From Ferruginibacter sp. (lineage in GTDB: Bacteria; Bacteroidota; Bacteroidia; Chitinophagales; Chitinophagaceae): 45,521 nt of DNA. This document shows positions 28,401 through 36,995 of this stretch, in pieces (the first letter of the stretch is position 1; each line of letters begins with the position of its first letter). The translations under genes were made by a program, and so were the position numbers. Below the pieces are notes generated by a model. It did no database searches, was not told the DNA's origin, and was given only the letters and a program-made list of their open reading frames with translations. The stretch is taken from the NCBI GenBank assembly GCA_025352625.1, contig JANXSR010000268.1, forward strand, positions 1 to 45,521, written 5' to 3'.

Positions 28401-31400
28401 CAACGATGGGGCGGTTTAATGCGCAATATTGATCAGACTGATTTTGAAACGGCCAATGTGGAGTTCATAGAATTTTGGGTACAGGATCCATTTATTAAAA
28501 CGCCCATTTCTCCCACAGCAGGAGGTAAATTATATTTTAACCTGGGTAATATTTCAGAAGATGTTTTAAAAGATGGGCGAAGATTTTATGAGAATGGATT
28601 GCCCACACCAAATGCACCTGCACAGGTAGATGAAACCACCGTTTGGGGGGCGGCACCATTAAATCCAATACAGGTTACCAATGCTTTTAGCAATGATGCC
28701 AATGACAGGCAATACCAGGATGTTGGTTTTGATGGGTTGGATGATGCAGCGGAAAAAATTAAAAGAGCTCCTTATCTTGCTTCATTGGGTCCGATACTTA
28801 ACAGCACCGCTTTGCAACAAGTTACTGCCGATCCTTCGCAGGATGATTATTTACATTACAGGGATGCCGGATTTACCAACACTGATGGTATTTTAAAAAG
28901 GTATAAAAATTTCAATAATCCTCAGGGCAATTCAAAGGTAAATGACGGATCAGCGTTTTCTTCCGCAGCAACACTATATCCGGATGCTGAAGATTTAAAC
29001 AGGGATAATACAATGAACGAATCTGAAGAGTATTTCCAGTATATAGTGGATATAAAACCTCAAACAAATCCCAACATGCAAATAGGGGTTAATTACATTG
29101 TTGATAAAAAAGTAGTGGGCATAAAGCTGGTTAATGGAAATACCCGTAACGAAACCTGGTACCAATTTAGAATACCAATTGGAGCTTATAACAGGAAGAT
29201 TGGAAATATACCTGACTTTAAATCTATCCGTTTTATAAGAATGTTCCTGACAGATTTTTCTGATTCAGTAGTAATGCGTTTTGGTAAACTTGAACTAACC
29301 AGAAATATCTGGCGTAAGTTTCAAAACAAAATTGATTCCTCTGGTATTTATTCACCCATATCAACCAATGTAGATTTTAATGTGGGAGCTGTAAACATCG
29401 AAGAAAATGACAAACGTTCTCCATTGCCTTATCGAACACCAAGAGAAATTCAGCGCCAGCAAACACAGAGTAATAATGGAGTAAATCTTTTGCAGAATGA
29501 ACAAAGTATGAGCCTGCAATTTTGCGCTATGGGTAAAAATGATGCAAGAGGTGTATTTCAAACTTTTGCCAACAGGGATATTCGCCAGTATGGTAATTTA
29601 TCTATGTTTATTCATGCTGAAAATAATGTTAAATCACCCAACGCCATTAAAGACAGAGATTTAAATGCTGTGATAAGAATAGGTACTGATTTTGTTAGTA
29701 ACTACTACGAGATAAGAATTCCTTTATACCTGACACCGCTATCTGCCAATGCCTTAAACCCCAACACTGATGCGTATAATGATACATTGTGGAGGGCTAT
29801 CAATAATTTAAATGTAAACCTTTCGCTTTTACCCAGATTAAAACAGCTAAGAAATTTACAAGGTGTGCCAACAGTTATTTTTAGGCAACAACAGGGCAAC
29901 GGCCAAACGTATTCTATTTTGGGCGATCCTAACCTGGGTGAATTGAGAGGTGTTTTAATTGGTGTGGAAAATGTAAGCAATCCAAATGCCTGTGGCGAAG
30001 TGTGGGTGAATGAATTAAGGTTAAGTGCCATTAATGAAAAAGGGGGTTATGCCGCATTGGCAAGAATGGATATGAATCTTGCTGACCTTGGCACTATTAC
30101 AGGATCTATATCTACGCATAGCAGTGGATTTGGTACGATTGAACAAAGGGTGGATGAAAGGTACAGGGATAATATGACACAATTTGATATAGCAACCAAC
30201 CTGGAATTAGGTAAACTATTGCCTAAAAAGGCTGCTGTTTCAATACCTGTTTTTGCGAGTTATTCGCAAACAGTAAGTAAGCCATTATACGACCCGTATG
30301 ATTTGGATATAAAACTAAAAGATAAGCTGTTAGTGGCTCCCGCCAACAAACGTGATTCTATCAACAATGCTGCAGTAGATTTTACCAGTACTAAAACTGT
30401 CAATTTTACCAACGTTCGAAAAAACAGAACAGGAAATAAAAAGCCAAAAATTTATGATATAGAAAATGTTGATGTTAGCTATTCCTACATAAATATTCAG
30501 GCTCACAATCCACTGATTGAAAATAATGAAGTTACCAGGCATCGAGGTGGTTTAGGCTACAATTTTGTACCGCAACCAAAGTATATAGAGCCATTCAAAA
30601 AAATGAAATTCTTTACTAAAAAGAAGACACATTGGTTTGATCTGGTGAAGGATTTTAATGTAAACCCTATTCCATCACAGTTAACTTTCAGGGCAGATAT
30701 TCAACGGCAATTTGGTGCCATCAGGCCACGTAGTGTGGGATCCGACAAATATAAAATTCCTGAAACCTACGACAAATATTTTACGTTTCAACGGGATTAC
30801 ATTTTGCGATGGGCATTTACCCGTTCTATAAATTTTGATTTTAATGCCACTAACAATTCCCGTGTTGATGAACCATTTGGACGCATTGATACCAAAGAAA
30901 AGAAAGATACGGTGTTGAAAAATTTATTAAAGGGAGGAAGAAATACGTTGTACAATCATACTGCTAATCTGTCTTATACTTTACCTACTGCTAAATTTCC
31001 ATTGCTTGACTGGACAACGGTGAACCTAAAATACCAGGCTACTTATCGTTGGATAGGGGCTTCACGCCTTGCTGTCGAATTGGGTAATATTTTAGAAAAT
31101 TCTCAAACAAAAGAAGCTACTGCACAATTTGATTTGACAAGATTGTATAATAAATCTAAATTTTTCAAAGCAATTGATCAACCAAGAGCAGAGGCAACAC
31201 CAAATGCCACTACCACCAGAAAAGATACCGTGTATAAATATGTTATGAAGGATGGAGTAAAAGTAAAGAAGGTAAAACGGATAAAAACTGTTAAGGTTAA
31301 AGATCCTTCGTATATGCCTTCGCCAGGTACATTAGGCAGGGTGTTCGGGAAACTGGTGAGCAGTGTAAAACAGGTAAATTTTTCTGTTTCAGAAAATGCC

Positions 31401-32774
31401 AATACACGGTTACCTGGATACATGGATAGCACACAAATTATTGGACGAAACTGGCGAAGTATGCAACCTGATTTTGGTTTTATTGCTGGTAAGCAGCCAG
31501 ATACAAATTGGCTTAACAATGCCGCCAGAAAAGGCATCATTACAACAGATAGTAATTTCAGTACCATTTTTCAACAGTCGTTTGATCAACGATTACTTTT
31601 AACCGCACAAATAGAACCAATAAGAGATCTCCAGATTTCACTGAATTTGAATAAAACATTTAATAAAAATTATTCAGAATTATTTAAGGATACCACAGGC
31701 ACGGGAAATAATTTTAGTCATTTAAGCCCTTACTCGGGTGGTAGTTTCGATATTAGTTATATCTCTTACAAAACACTGTTTGGTAAGTTTGATCCTAATA
31801 AAATTTCGGCTACTTTCCAGAAATTTCAGGATTACCGTCAGATAATTTCTCAACGTTTGGGAACAGCAAATAAATACAATACCGGTGTTCCTGCAGATGC
31901 AGATGGTTATGCACATGGCTACAACCGTTATGCCACTGATGTGCTAATACCAGCATTTGTTGCAGCCTACACAGGCAAAGATCCTAAGTTGGTTGCGCTG
32001 ATTGACCAAAGCAATCCAAACATTAAAACCAACCCGTATAAAGGTTATATACCAAGGCCAAACTGGAAATTAGATTATACCGGATTAAGCCGTGTAAAGG
32101 GTCTTGAGAAAATATTTACGAACATCACCATTTCACATGCATACAATGGTAGTCTTAGTATGAATGGATTTACCTCTGCATTATTTTACGCAGATACTTC
32201 CCGTTATGGGTACCCTTCTTTTTACGATACCATTTCTAAAAATTACATCCCGTACTTTTTGGTACCCAATATAACCATCACAGAACAGTTTGCACCGTTG
32301 GTAGGTATTGACGTAATGTTTACGAATCAATTGCAGTTTAAGATTGATTATACCAAGCAGCGTACATTAAGTTTAAGTCTGATAGATTTTCAATTGAGTG
32401 AAACACGTTCTACAGAATTTGCCATTGGTGCAGGTTACCGTAAACGTGGCATGAAGTTATTGGGTGGTTTAAAATTGCCTAAGTTTTTAAGTAAGGGAGG
32501 AACCGGTAAATTAGACAATGAGATTAACTTCCGGTTCGATATGAAAATACGGGATAATGTAACCGTAAATAACCGGTTAGACCAGCAAGCAACTTTGCCC
32601 ACCGGTGGCAGTAAAGAAATAACCCTAAACCCCACCATTGATTATTATTTAAACAGCCGTATAAATTTAAAATTTTATTTTGATCAGCGCCGTATTATAC
32701 CATACATTTCATCCAGCGCACCTATTACTAATACAAGGGCGGGTGTGCAAATAAGGGTTTCTCTGGCACAATAA
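25476..32774 (+). CDS. sprA: SprA, T9SS outer-membrane translocon / gliding motility protein
   Basis: 2432 residues, in the size range of known SprA. The N-terminal hydrophobic segment (about 12-30, ending ITAQNNN) is a signal peptide. The body is rich in beta-type segments with aromatic/polar alternation. Two family-typical patches are VYIDDFEGSKSGIDLR (about residue 830) and EVWVNELRLS (about residue 1510). The C-terminus (NLKFYFDQRRIIPY, GVQIRVSLAQ) is a barrel strand ending. In Flavobacterium, SprA is a very large beta-barrel that carries folded cargo across the outer membrane. The frame is uninterrupted. A strong hairpin terminator follows the stop. The likely cargo protein at 41647-44301 is in the same window. 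Confidence 0.96.
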   Translation: MFFKRKLLPRVIGFGLGQIVVFLILSLTITAQNNNAGNRPAFAGDTTLPKGLPYPIHDNRGDFMSSGKRSTFDFNKPANITDSVAYDFNTHLYTLYEKIGGKYYRTPTTYTFEEYWQMKGRQSEIDYFKKRANTMNLLNRKLAKPKLSLYDNLFNRLFGNGKIEISPQGNVDVTAGYQGQNIKNPTLPERARKNGGFDFDMNAQVNVNANIGDKLKFPINYNTLANFGQDNQLKLDYSGVDDEIIKRIEAGSVQFSSRSTFIPGAQQLFGLKTQLQFGKLNVTSVLAYQKSSRQTANLQGGASSQVIDLKADEYEENRLFLLGQYFKDNYNTVMAKLPAVTTPVQILRLEVWVTNKNGSTTNTRDIVGLMDLGEKNPFLAPPTVNVLSNFAPPANGTNDLYSKIISNSSNRSSALVVSNLQTLGLAPVQDFEKIFARKLDSTQYIFNRQVGYISLGQPLQPDEVLAVAYQYSYNGKIYQVGEFSQDLPPDSTAATQKVLFLKLLKATSQRTKLPIWQLMMKNVYSVGYGSLTSTDFKLNVLYQEPSLGWKRYVPFGDKNQGTPILTLVNLDRLNNNMDPQPDGVFDYVEGFTVLSPYSRIVFPVLQPFGRDLATQIYNIVPATAKDTLYYALYDSIKAVAQQFPNLNRFVLKGSARSSGSSDISIGYNIPKGSVTVTAGGQTLIEGADYDINYDLGTIKVTNQAILNAGLPVQVNFENNAGYGMQQKGYVGLRLDYFAKNTLKEQLALGGTIVRLSERPFFTKNNIGEDPIHNTMYGLDVNYRRDVPRITKLLDKLPFYSTTVPSKINFYAEGAYLQPGHASQIGKGSAGTVYIDDFEGSKSGIDLRFPAISWGLASTPQGATDESGNAIFKEGLLNNNLDYGKNRAKIAWYQIEPALQLYKGANNPLGADKEELSDPRVRLVSQSEIFPQRTTDYGQNQLTTFDLAYYPDQKGPYNFDASAAGIDANNKLKNPTQRWGGLMRNIDQTDFETANVEFIEFWVQDPFIKTPISPTAGGKLYFNLGNISEDVLKDGRRFYENGLPTPNAPAQVDETTVWGAAPLNPIQVTNAFSNDANDRQYQDVGFDGLDDAAEKIKRAPYLASLGPILNSTALQQVTADPSQDDYLHYRDAGFTNTDGILKRYKNFNNPQGNSKVNDGSAFSSAATLYPDAEDLNRDNTMNESEEYFQYIVDIKPQTNPNMQIGVNYIVDKKVVGIKLVNGNTRNETWYQFRIPIGAYNRKIGNIPDFKSIRFIRMFLTDFSDSVVMRFGKLELTRNIWRKFQNKIDSSGIYSPISTNVDFNVGAVNIEENDKRSPLPYRTPREIQRQQTQSNNGVNLLQNEQSMSLQFCAMGKNDARGVFQTFANRDIRQYGNLSMFIHAENNVKSPNAIKDRDLNAVIRIGTDFVSNYYEIRIPLYLTPLSANALNPNTDAYNDTLWRAINNLNVNLSLLPRLKQLRNLQGVPTVIFRQQQGNGQTYSILGDPNLGELRGVLIGVENVSNPNACGEVWVNELRLSAINEKGGYAALARMDMNLADLGTITGSISTHSSGFGTIEQRVDERYRDNMTQFDIATNLELGKLLPKKAAVSIPVFASYSQTVSKPLYDPYDLDIKLKDKLLVAPANKRDSINNAAVDFTSTKTVNFTNVRKNRTGNKKPKIYDIENVDVSYSYINIQAHNPLIENNEVTRHRGGLGYNFVPQPKYIEPFKKMKFFTKKKTHWFDLVKDFNVNPIPSQLTFRADIQRQFGAIRPRSVGSDKYKIPETYDKYFTFQRDYILRWAFTRSINFDFNATNNSRVDEPFGRIDTKEKKDTVLKNLLKGGRNTLYNHTANLSYTLPTAKFPLLDWTTVNLKYQATYRWIGASRLAVELGNILENSQTKEATAQFDLTRLYNKSKFFKAIDQPRAEATPNATTTRKDTVYKYVMKDGVKVKKVKRIKTVKVKDPSYMPSPGTLGRVFGKLVSSVKQVNFSVSENANTRLPGYMDSTQIIGRNWRSMQPDFGFIAGKQPDTNWLNNAARKGIITTDSNFSTIFQQSFDQRLLLTAQIEPIRDLQISLNLNKTFNKNYSELFKDTTGTGNNFSHLSPYSGGSFDISYISYKTLFGKFDPNKISATFQKFQDYRQIISQRLGTANKYNTGVPADADGYAHGYNRYATDVLIPAFVAAYTGKDPKLVALIDQSNPNIKTNPYKGYIPRPNWKLDYTGLSRVKGLEKIFTNITISHAYNGSLSMNGFTSALFYADTSRYGYPSFYDTISKNYIPYFLVPNITITEQFAPLVGIDVMFTNQLQFKIDYTKQRTLSLSLIDFQLSETRSTEFAIGAGYRKRGMKLLGGLKLPKFLSKGGTGKLDNEINFRFDMKIRDNVTVNNRLDQQATLPTGGSKEITLNPTIDYYLNSRINLKFYFDQRRIIPYISSSAPITNTRAGVQIRVSLAQ

Positions 32775-32793
32775 TTTTATAATAAATTCTTAT

Positions 32794-32821
32794 GTAATCC
32801 TCGCCTTCGGGTGAGGATTAC
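32794..32821 (+). terminator. Hairpin terminator of sprA
   Basis: A 12-bp stem (GTAATCCTCGCC with GGTGAGGATTAC, one G-T pair) closed by a TTCG tetraloop begins 19 bases after the sprA stop. A weak T/A run follows. Confidence 0.75.
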
Positions 32822-32824
32822 TAT

Positions 32825-32947
32825 TTAAAAAGTTTCTATAAAGCTATTGTGGTTCGTGCATTTATATTTATCAGCAACAACCTTACGACTTGCCCACCGT
32901 GGCGCATCGCCCTCTTTTACTTTTTGTGCAGTAATGATCAAATCGAA
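32825..32947 (-). pseudogene. Possible 3' fragment of an unidentified gene
   Basis: The minus strand holds a 40-codon open stretch ending in TAA, with a TGA just upstream and no start codon. Its product (ITAQKVKEGDAPRW, then ASRKVVADKYKC) has a protein-like composition that chance intergenic DNA rarely shows. I do not recognise the family. It sits between the sprA terminator and the operators of the efflux operon, and may mark a past insertion or deletion. Confidence 0.3.
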
Positions 32948-32989
32948 TCAATATTGCTTTTCTTTTCACTTTAAATATTATCTATCAGT

Positions 32990-33023
32990 AAATTATTTTT
33001 AACCATTTGGTTAAAAATAATTT
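32990..33023. promoter_or_regulatory. Operator 1: 34-bp palindrome upstream of the TetR gene
   Basis: The core is TTAACCA-TT-TGGTTAA (32999-33014). Symmetry extends nine more bases on each side, so all 16 base pairs outside the central TT match. It overlaps the -33 box of the promoter. Confidence 0.7.
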
Positions 33024-33051
33024 GATAATGTATAATCAACTTCTATCTTTA
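33021..33051 (+). promoter_or_regulatory. Promoter of the efflux operon
   Basis: TTTG (33021-33024), 19 bases, TATCTTTA (33044-33051, one mismatch to TAnnTTTG). The predicted transcript start falls at the edge of operator 2, just before the ATG at 33067. Confidence 0.55.
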
Positions 33052-33058
33052 CCAAAAA

Positions 33059-33074
33059 TTAACCAAATGGTTAA
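33059..33074. promoter_or_regulatory. Operator 2: same palindrome over the TetR start codon
   Basis: TTAACCA-AA-TGGTTAA is the exact reverse complement of the 16-bp core of operator 1, centred 60 bp from it. It includes the ATG at 33067. TetR family proteins usually bind such sites and repress their own genes. Confidence 0.7.
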
Positions 33075-33693
33075 AGCTGGGATTAAGAAAAAAGATAAAA
33101 CTACGGAGGAAGCAATACTCCAGGTAGCCCGAAAAGCATTTACCCAAAAAGGCTTGTCTGGTGCCAGGATGCAGGATATTGCGAATGAAGCCGGCATCAA
33201 TAAAGCGCTGGTACATTACTATTTTGAATCGAAAGAAAAATTGTTTGGGTTGATCTTTGACCAGGAATTTGAAAAATTTTTCTCCAGCCTGGCGTCACTC
33301 ATTTCTGCTGATATTCCCTTGTTTGAGAAAATAGCACAGATTGTTAGCCTGGATATTGAAAGGCTGAGCCAGTTTCCGGATATGCCCCTGTTTGTTATCA
33401 ACGAAGTAAGCCGTAATCCTGAGATCATGGTAAAGCGGTTGAAGCAGTTGCAACAAAAAACTGTAATGGAGGGGTTTCAAAAACAAATCAACAGCGAGAT
33501 AAAGAAAGGGAATATTAAAAGCATCAGTGCTGAGCAATTGCTGATCAACATTCAATCGCTGAGCGTTTTTCCTTTTATTGCAAAACCAATGTTGAAGAAA
33601 GTATTGCAAAAAACAGAAAAGGATTACCAGGAAATGATACAGGTTAGAAAGAAAGAACTGGCAATGTTTATTATCAATGCCATTAAAAATTAA
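33067..33693 (+). CDS. TetR/AcrR-family regulator of the efflux operon
   Basis: About 208 residues. The N-terminal helix-turn-helix reads AILQVARKAFTQKGLSGARM, QDIANEAGINKALVHYYF, ESKEKLFG, a standard TetR DNA-binding domain. The C-terminal ligand domain (FPDMPLFVINEVSRNPE) resembles the TetR_C group linked to CecR-like regulators. Upstream in-frame starts exist (ATG 33028, TTG 33007), but 33067 gives the normal TetR length. Two matching palindromes bracket its promoter and one covers the start, so autorepression is likely, with the downstream efflux genes under the same control. Confidence 0.9.
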   Translation: MVKAGIKKKDKTTEEAILQVARKAFTQKGLSGARMQDIANEAGINKALVHYYFESKEKLFGLIFDQEFEKFFSSLASLISADIPLFEKIAQIVSLDIERLSQFPDMPLFVINEVSRNPEIMVKRLKQLQQKTVMEGFQKQINSEIKKGNIKSISAEQLLINIQSLSVFPFIAKPMLKKVLQKTEKDYQEMIQVRKKELAMFIINAIKN

Positions 33694-33735
33694 GCTGGTT
33701 CACTTATTTAAATGTTTACGTTAATACCAACAGTT

Positions 33736-35007
33736 ATGAATCGGAAAATAAATTTGTTGATTGCTTTTCTATTTTTTAGTAAACTGCTTATTGCGCAGCA
33801 ATTAACAGAAATTTCCATAGAACAATGTTATAATTTGGCCGCAAACAATTCGCCCTTGTACCAGCAAAAAGCATTAACGATTGCAGCGGGAAATAAGGCA
33901 GAAAAAAATATGAACCTTAAATGGTTGCCACAAATCGACCTGAATGCGCAGGCTACTTACCAGTCGGATGTTACTGCATTACCCATTAAAATTCCTAATA
34001 TAACAATACAAGAATTAGATAAGGACCAATATAAGGGAACACTTGAATTGGTGCAGCCTGTTTTAGATGGCGGGGTTATTTCGGGTCAAAAAAAACTACA
34101 ACAAATTATTACGCAAACAGAAGCGCAGAAAGTAGAGGTTGATCTCTATCAGTTAAGATCAACCATCAATAATTATTATTTTACTGCTTTATTAATGGAT
34201 CAAAATATTGGTTTGATGAGCCTGGTGCAACAGGATTTAACCAATAGTTTAAAAACAGTGTCAGCGCAGGTTTCAAATGGTGTGGCCACAAAAAGCAACC
34301 TTAATTTATTAAAGGTGGAATTGTTAAAAACGGGGCAACAAAAAATTGAATTCGGATCAGTTAAAAAGCAGGCGATAGAAATATTGGCTATTCTTACTGG
34401 TGCTAATGTGGATGAACATACCAGGCTGATAAATCCTGCAAGTACTTATAATATTGCTGACACAACCGTTGTGAGGCCCGAATTAAAGTTGTTCGATTTT
34501 CAGCAACAGAATATTCGGCTGCAGTCAAAATTGATTAACGCAAAAACTAATCCCAAGTTTTCGCTTTTTGCAAATGGGGGATATGGTAAGCCAGGGCTAA
34601 ATATGTTGAGTAACCAGTTTCAATGGTTTTATATGTCTGGTGTTAAACTAAATATTCCCATCATGAGCCGAATTACCCAACAAAAAGATAAGGAAGTTTT
34701 GATGATACAAGAGCAAGTGGTAGGCAAACAAAAAGAAAATTTTTTGAGAAACAATCAGCAGTTATTAGTGAGGCAAAGGAATGAAATTGAAAAGTACCAG
34801 CAACTGGCAGCCAGTGATTCGGAAATCATTGCACTGCGTAGCAGCATCAAAGAGAATGCCTTTGTTAAACTATCCAATGGCCTCATTACTACCGATGATT
34901 ACATCCGGGAACTGAATGCAGAAAACCAGGCAATGCTCAATCAAAAATTACATGAAGTGGCGCTGTTGCAGGCGCAGTACAATTATAAAATCATCATGGG
35001 CCAATAA
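33736..35007 (+). CDS. TolC-family outer membrane efflux protein
   Basis: About 423 residues from the ATG at 33736 (frame open to 33712). Signal peptide MNRKINLLIAFLFFSKLLIAQQ. Two related helical halves with the OEP pattern: ISIEQCYNLAANNSPLYQQ and long amphipathic coiled-coil helices (QSKLINAKTNPKFSLFANGGYG in the second half). The C-terminus has LHEVALLQAQYNYKIIMG. It would form the outer-membrane exit duct for the ABC exporter encoded downstream. Its inclusion in the operon differs from the enterobacterial YbhGFSR locus, which borrows TolC. It begins 42 bases after the regulator. Confidence 0.9.
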   Translation: MNRKINLLIAFLFFSKLLIAQQLTEISIEQCYNLAANNSPLYQQKALTIAAGNKAEKNMNLKWLPQIDLNAQATYQSDVTALPIKIPNITIQELDKDQYKGTLELVQPVLDGGVISGQKKLQQIITQTEAQKVEVDLYQLRSTINNYYFTALLMDQNIGLMSLVQQDLTNSLKTVSAQVSNGVATKSNLNLLKVELLKTGQQKIEFGSVKKQAIEILAILTGANVDEHTRLINPASTYNIADTTVVRPELKLFDFQQQNIRLQSKLINAKTNPKFSLFANGGYGKPGLNMLSNQFQWFYMSGVKLNIPIMSRITQQKDKEVLMIQEQVVGKQKENFLRNNQQLLVRQRNEIEKYQQLAASDSEIIALRSSIKENAFVKLSNGLITTDDYIRELNAENQAMLNQKLHEVALLQAQYNYKIIMGQ

Positions 35008-35040
35008 GCCCGATTGCAAAATATTTAATCAACTACTAAC

Positions 35041-36021
35041 ATGAGATCAGCTATAAAATTTCTTATTCCCCTTTTTGTCATCCTGTTTTTTGCCTGCAAT
35101 AACGGCAATAATAAATACGATGCCACCGGTACTTTTGAAGCGGATGAAATCATTGTTTCGGCCGAAGCTACCGGTAAGATATTGCACCTGAATGTTGAAG
35201 AAGGATCCACGTTGGTAAAGGATTCCGTAGTAGGAAATATTGATCCGTCGGCCATTGAATTACAAAAGGAACAGGCGGCTTCTTCAGTAGATGCACTTAC
35301 GCAAAAAACAACTGATCCATCGCCACAAATCAATATTTTACAATCGCAGATGGTGGCACAAACCAAACAAATTGCTGTGCAGGAAGAACAATTAAAAACA
35401 GTTTTAAAAGAACAGCAACGGTTTAAAAACCTGGTTGCTGCCGATGCATCGCCTGCCAAACAATTGGACGATATTACCGGCCAGGTGAATGTATTGAGGG
35501 AACAGATTATTGCATCAAAAAGTCAGCTGGCCGTTTTGCAAAGCCAGGTCAATTCGCAACGGCAGGCGGTAGCCATACAAAACCGCAGCATACTGAGTGA
35601 GAAAAATCCCATGGAGAAAAAAGTGGCGCAGATACAGGATCAGTTGAATAAAACAAAAATTATAAATCCCGTTACCGGAACGGTACTTACAAAATATGCA
35701 GATGCCAATGAATACACCAATACAGGCAAAGCCATTTATAAAATTGCCGACTTAAGTACGATGAAATTGCGGGCATACATCACGGGCAGTCAACTGGCGC
35801 AGGTAAAATTAAATCAACAGGTTAAGGTGCTGGTAGATGATGGTAAAGGAAAGTACAGGGAGCAAAAGGGTATCATCAGCTGGATATCTGACAAGGCAGA
35901 ATTTACGCCTAAAACAATTCAGACGAAAGAAGAAAGAGCCAACCTGGTATATGCCATCAAGATTAACGTAAAAAATGATGGATATCTTAAGATAGGGATG
36001 TATGGTGAGGTGGTATTTTGA
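35041..36021 (+). CDS. HlyD-family periplasmic adaptor (YbhG-like), probable lipoprotein
   Basis: 326 residues. The N-terminal hydrophobic segment ends FFAC (Cys19) followed by NNGNN, an approximate lipobox, so it is probably lipid-anchored. The lipoyl half-motif GTFEADEIIVSAEATGKIL is at about 28-46 and its partner is near INPVTGTVLTKYADANEY. Between them lie Gln-rich coiled-coil helices (about 85-200). The closing beta-barrel segment has LRAYITGSQLAQVKLNQQVKV. It would bridge the inner-membrane permeases and the TolC-like protein. Small gaps on both sides are consistent with one operon. Confidence 0.9.
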   Translation: MRSAIKFLIPLFVILFFACNNGNNKYDATGTFEADEIIVSAEATGKILHLNVEEGSTLVKDSVVGNIDPSAIELQKEQAASSVDALTQKTTDPSPQINILQSQMVAQTKQIAVQEEQLKTVLKEQQRFKNLVAADASPAKQLDDITGQVNVLREQIIASKSQLAVLQSQVNSQRQAVAIQNRSILSEKNPMEKKVAQIQDQLNKTKIINPVTGTVLTKYADANEYTNTGKAIYKIADLSTMKLRAYITGSQLAQVKLNQQVKVLVDDGKGKYREQKGIISWISDKAEFTPKTIQTKEERANLVYAIKINVKNDGYLKIGMYGEVVF

Positions 36022-36063
36022 TTCAGAATTTATTTCGGCTTATTAATGTAATATAACAATTCA

Positions 36064-36993
36064 GTGCCATCAATAGCAGTAGAAAATATCATAAAAAAAT
36101 ACGGCTCCAAAAAGGAGCCGGTTACTGCATTGGATGATGTTTCTCTGGAGGTTTCAAAAGGAGAACTGTTTGGTGTAATTGGGCCGGATGGAGCCGGTAA
36201 AACATCGCTTTTCCGGATACTGACAACCTTGCTTCTTGCGGATAGCGGAACCGCTACAGTGGATGGTTTTGATGTAGTGAAGCAATACAAGGAAATCCGC
36301 AACCGCATTGGTTATATGCCGGGTAAATTTTCTTTGTACCAGGATTTAACAGTAGAAGAAAACCTGCGTTTTTTCGCCACTATTTTTAATACCAGCATTC
36401 AGGAGAACTATGAACTTATTAAAGAGATCTATGTACAGATTGAACCTTTTAAAGACCGCAGGGCTGGTAAGTTATCAGGCGGTATGAAACAGAAGCTGGC
36501 ACTGTGTTGTGCTTTAATTCATCGTCCGTCGGTATTGTTTTTAGATGAGCCTACTACCGGTGTGGATGCGGTTTCAAGAAAGGAGTTTTGGGAAATGCTA
36601 AAGGCACTTAAACAGCAGGGGATTAGCATACTTGTTTCTACACCTTATATGGATGAGGCTGAACTATGCGATCGGGTGGCGCTGATTCAGTCGGGTAAAA
36701 TAATGAGCATTGATATGCCCCAACACATCATTCAAAAATTCACAAAAACTATGTGGTCAGTACGCTCTGCAGAAATGGTTCGCCTGCTCAACGACTTGCA
36801 GCATTATAGCAATACGGAAAAATGTTATGCCTTCGGTGAATTTCATCACCTGGTTTTAAAAAATGAAAGCGGGGGTAAGGATGAAATTCTGCAATACCTG
36901 CAGCACCTGGCGCATCACGAAATTGAATTGCATTTGGCGCAGCCAAATATTGAAGATTGTTTTATTGAACTGATGGGAAATAATAAATCATAA
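36064..36993 (+). CDS. ABC transporter ATP-binding protein (matches YbhF N-terminal half)
   Basis: 309 residues. Walker A GPDGAGKTS (about 40-48), signature LSGGMKQKLAL, Walker B SVLFLDEPTTGVD, and a PYMDEAELCDR switch region where the usual H-loop histidine is replaced by proline. A ~70-residue C-terminal extension follows. The start is GTG at 36064: an in-frame ATG at 36046 is followed at once by a stop. Two bases separate it from the next ATPase gene. It resembles the first of the two fused ATPase domains of YbhF, here a separate gene. Confidence 0.9.
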   Translation: MPSIAVENIIKKYGSKKEPVTALDDVSLEVSKGELFGVIGPDGAGKTSLFRILTTLLLADSGTATVDGFDVVKQYKEIRNRIGYMPGKFSLYQDLTVEENLRFFATIFNTSIQENYELIKEIYVQIEPFKDRRAGKLSGGMKQKLALCCALIHRPSVLFLDEPTTGVDAVSRKEFWEMLKALKQQGISILVSTPYMDEAELCDRVALIQSGKIMSIDMPQHIIQKFTKTMWSVRSAEMVRLLNDLQHYSNTEKCYAFGEFHHLVLKNESGGKDEILQYLQHLAHHEIELHLAQPNIEDCFIELMGNNKS

Positions 36994-36995
36994 CA

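Noticed and set aside
31178-31567. 129-codon minus-strand open frame
   Set aside because: Antisense within sprA, which is uninterrupted and family-like throughout.
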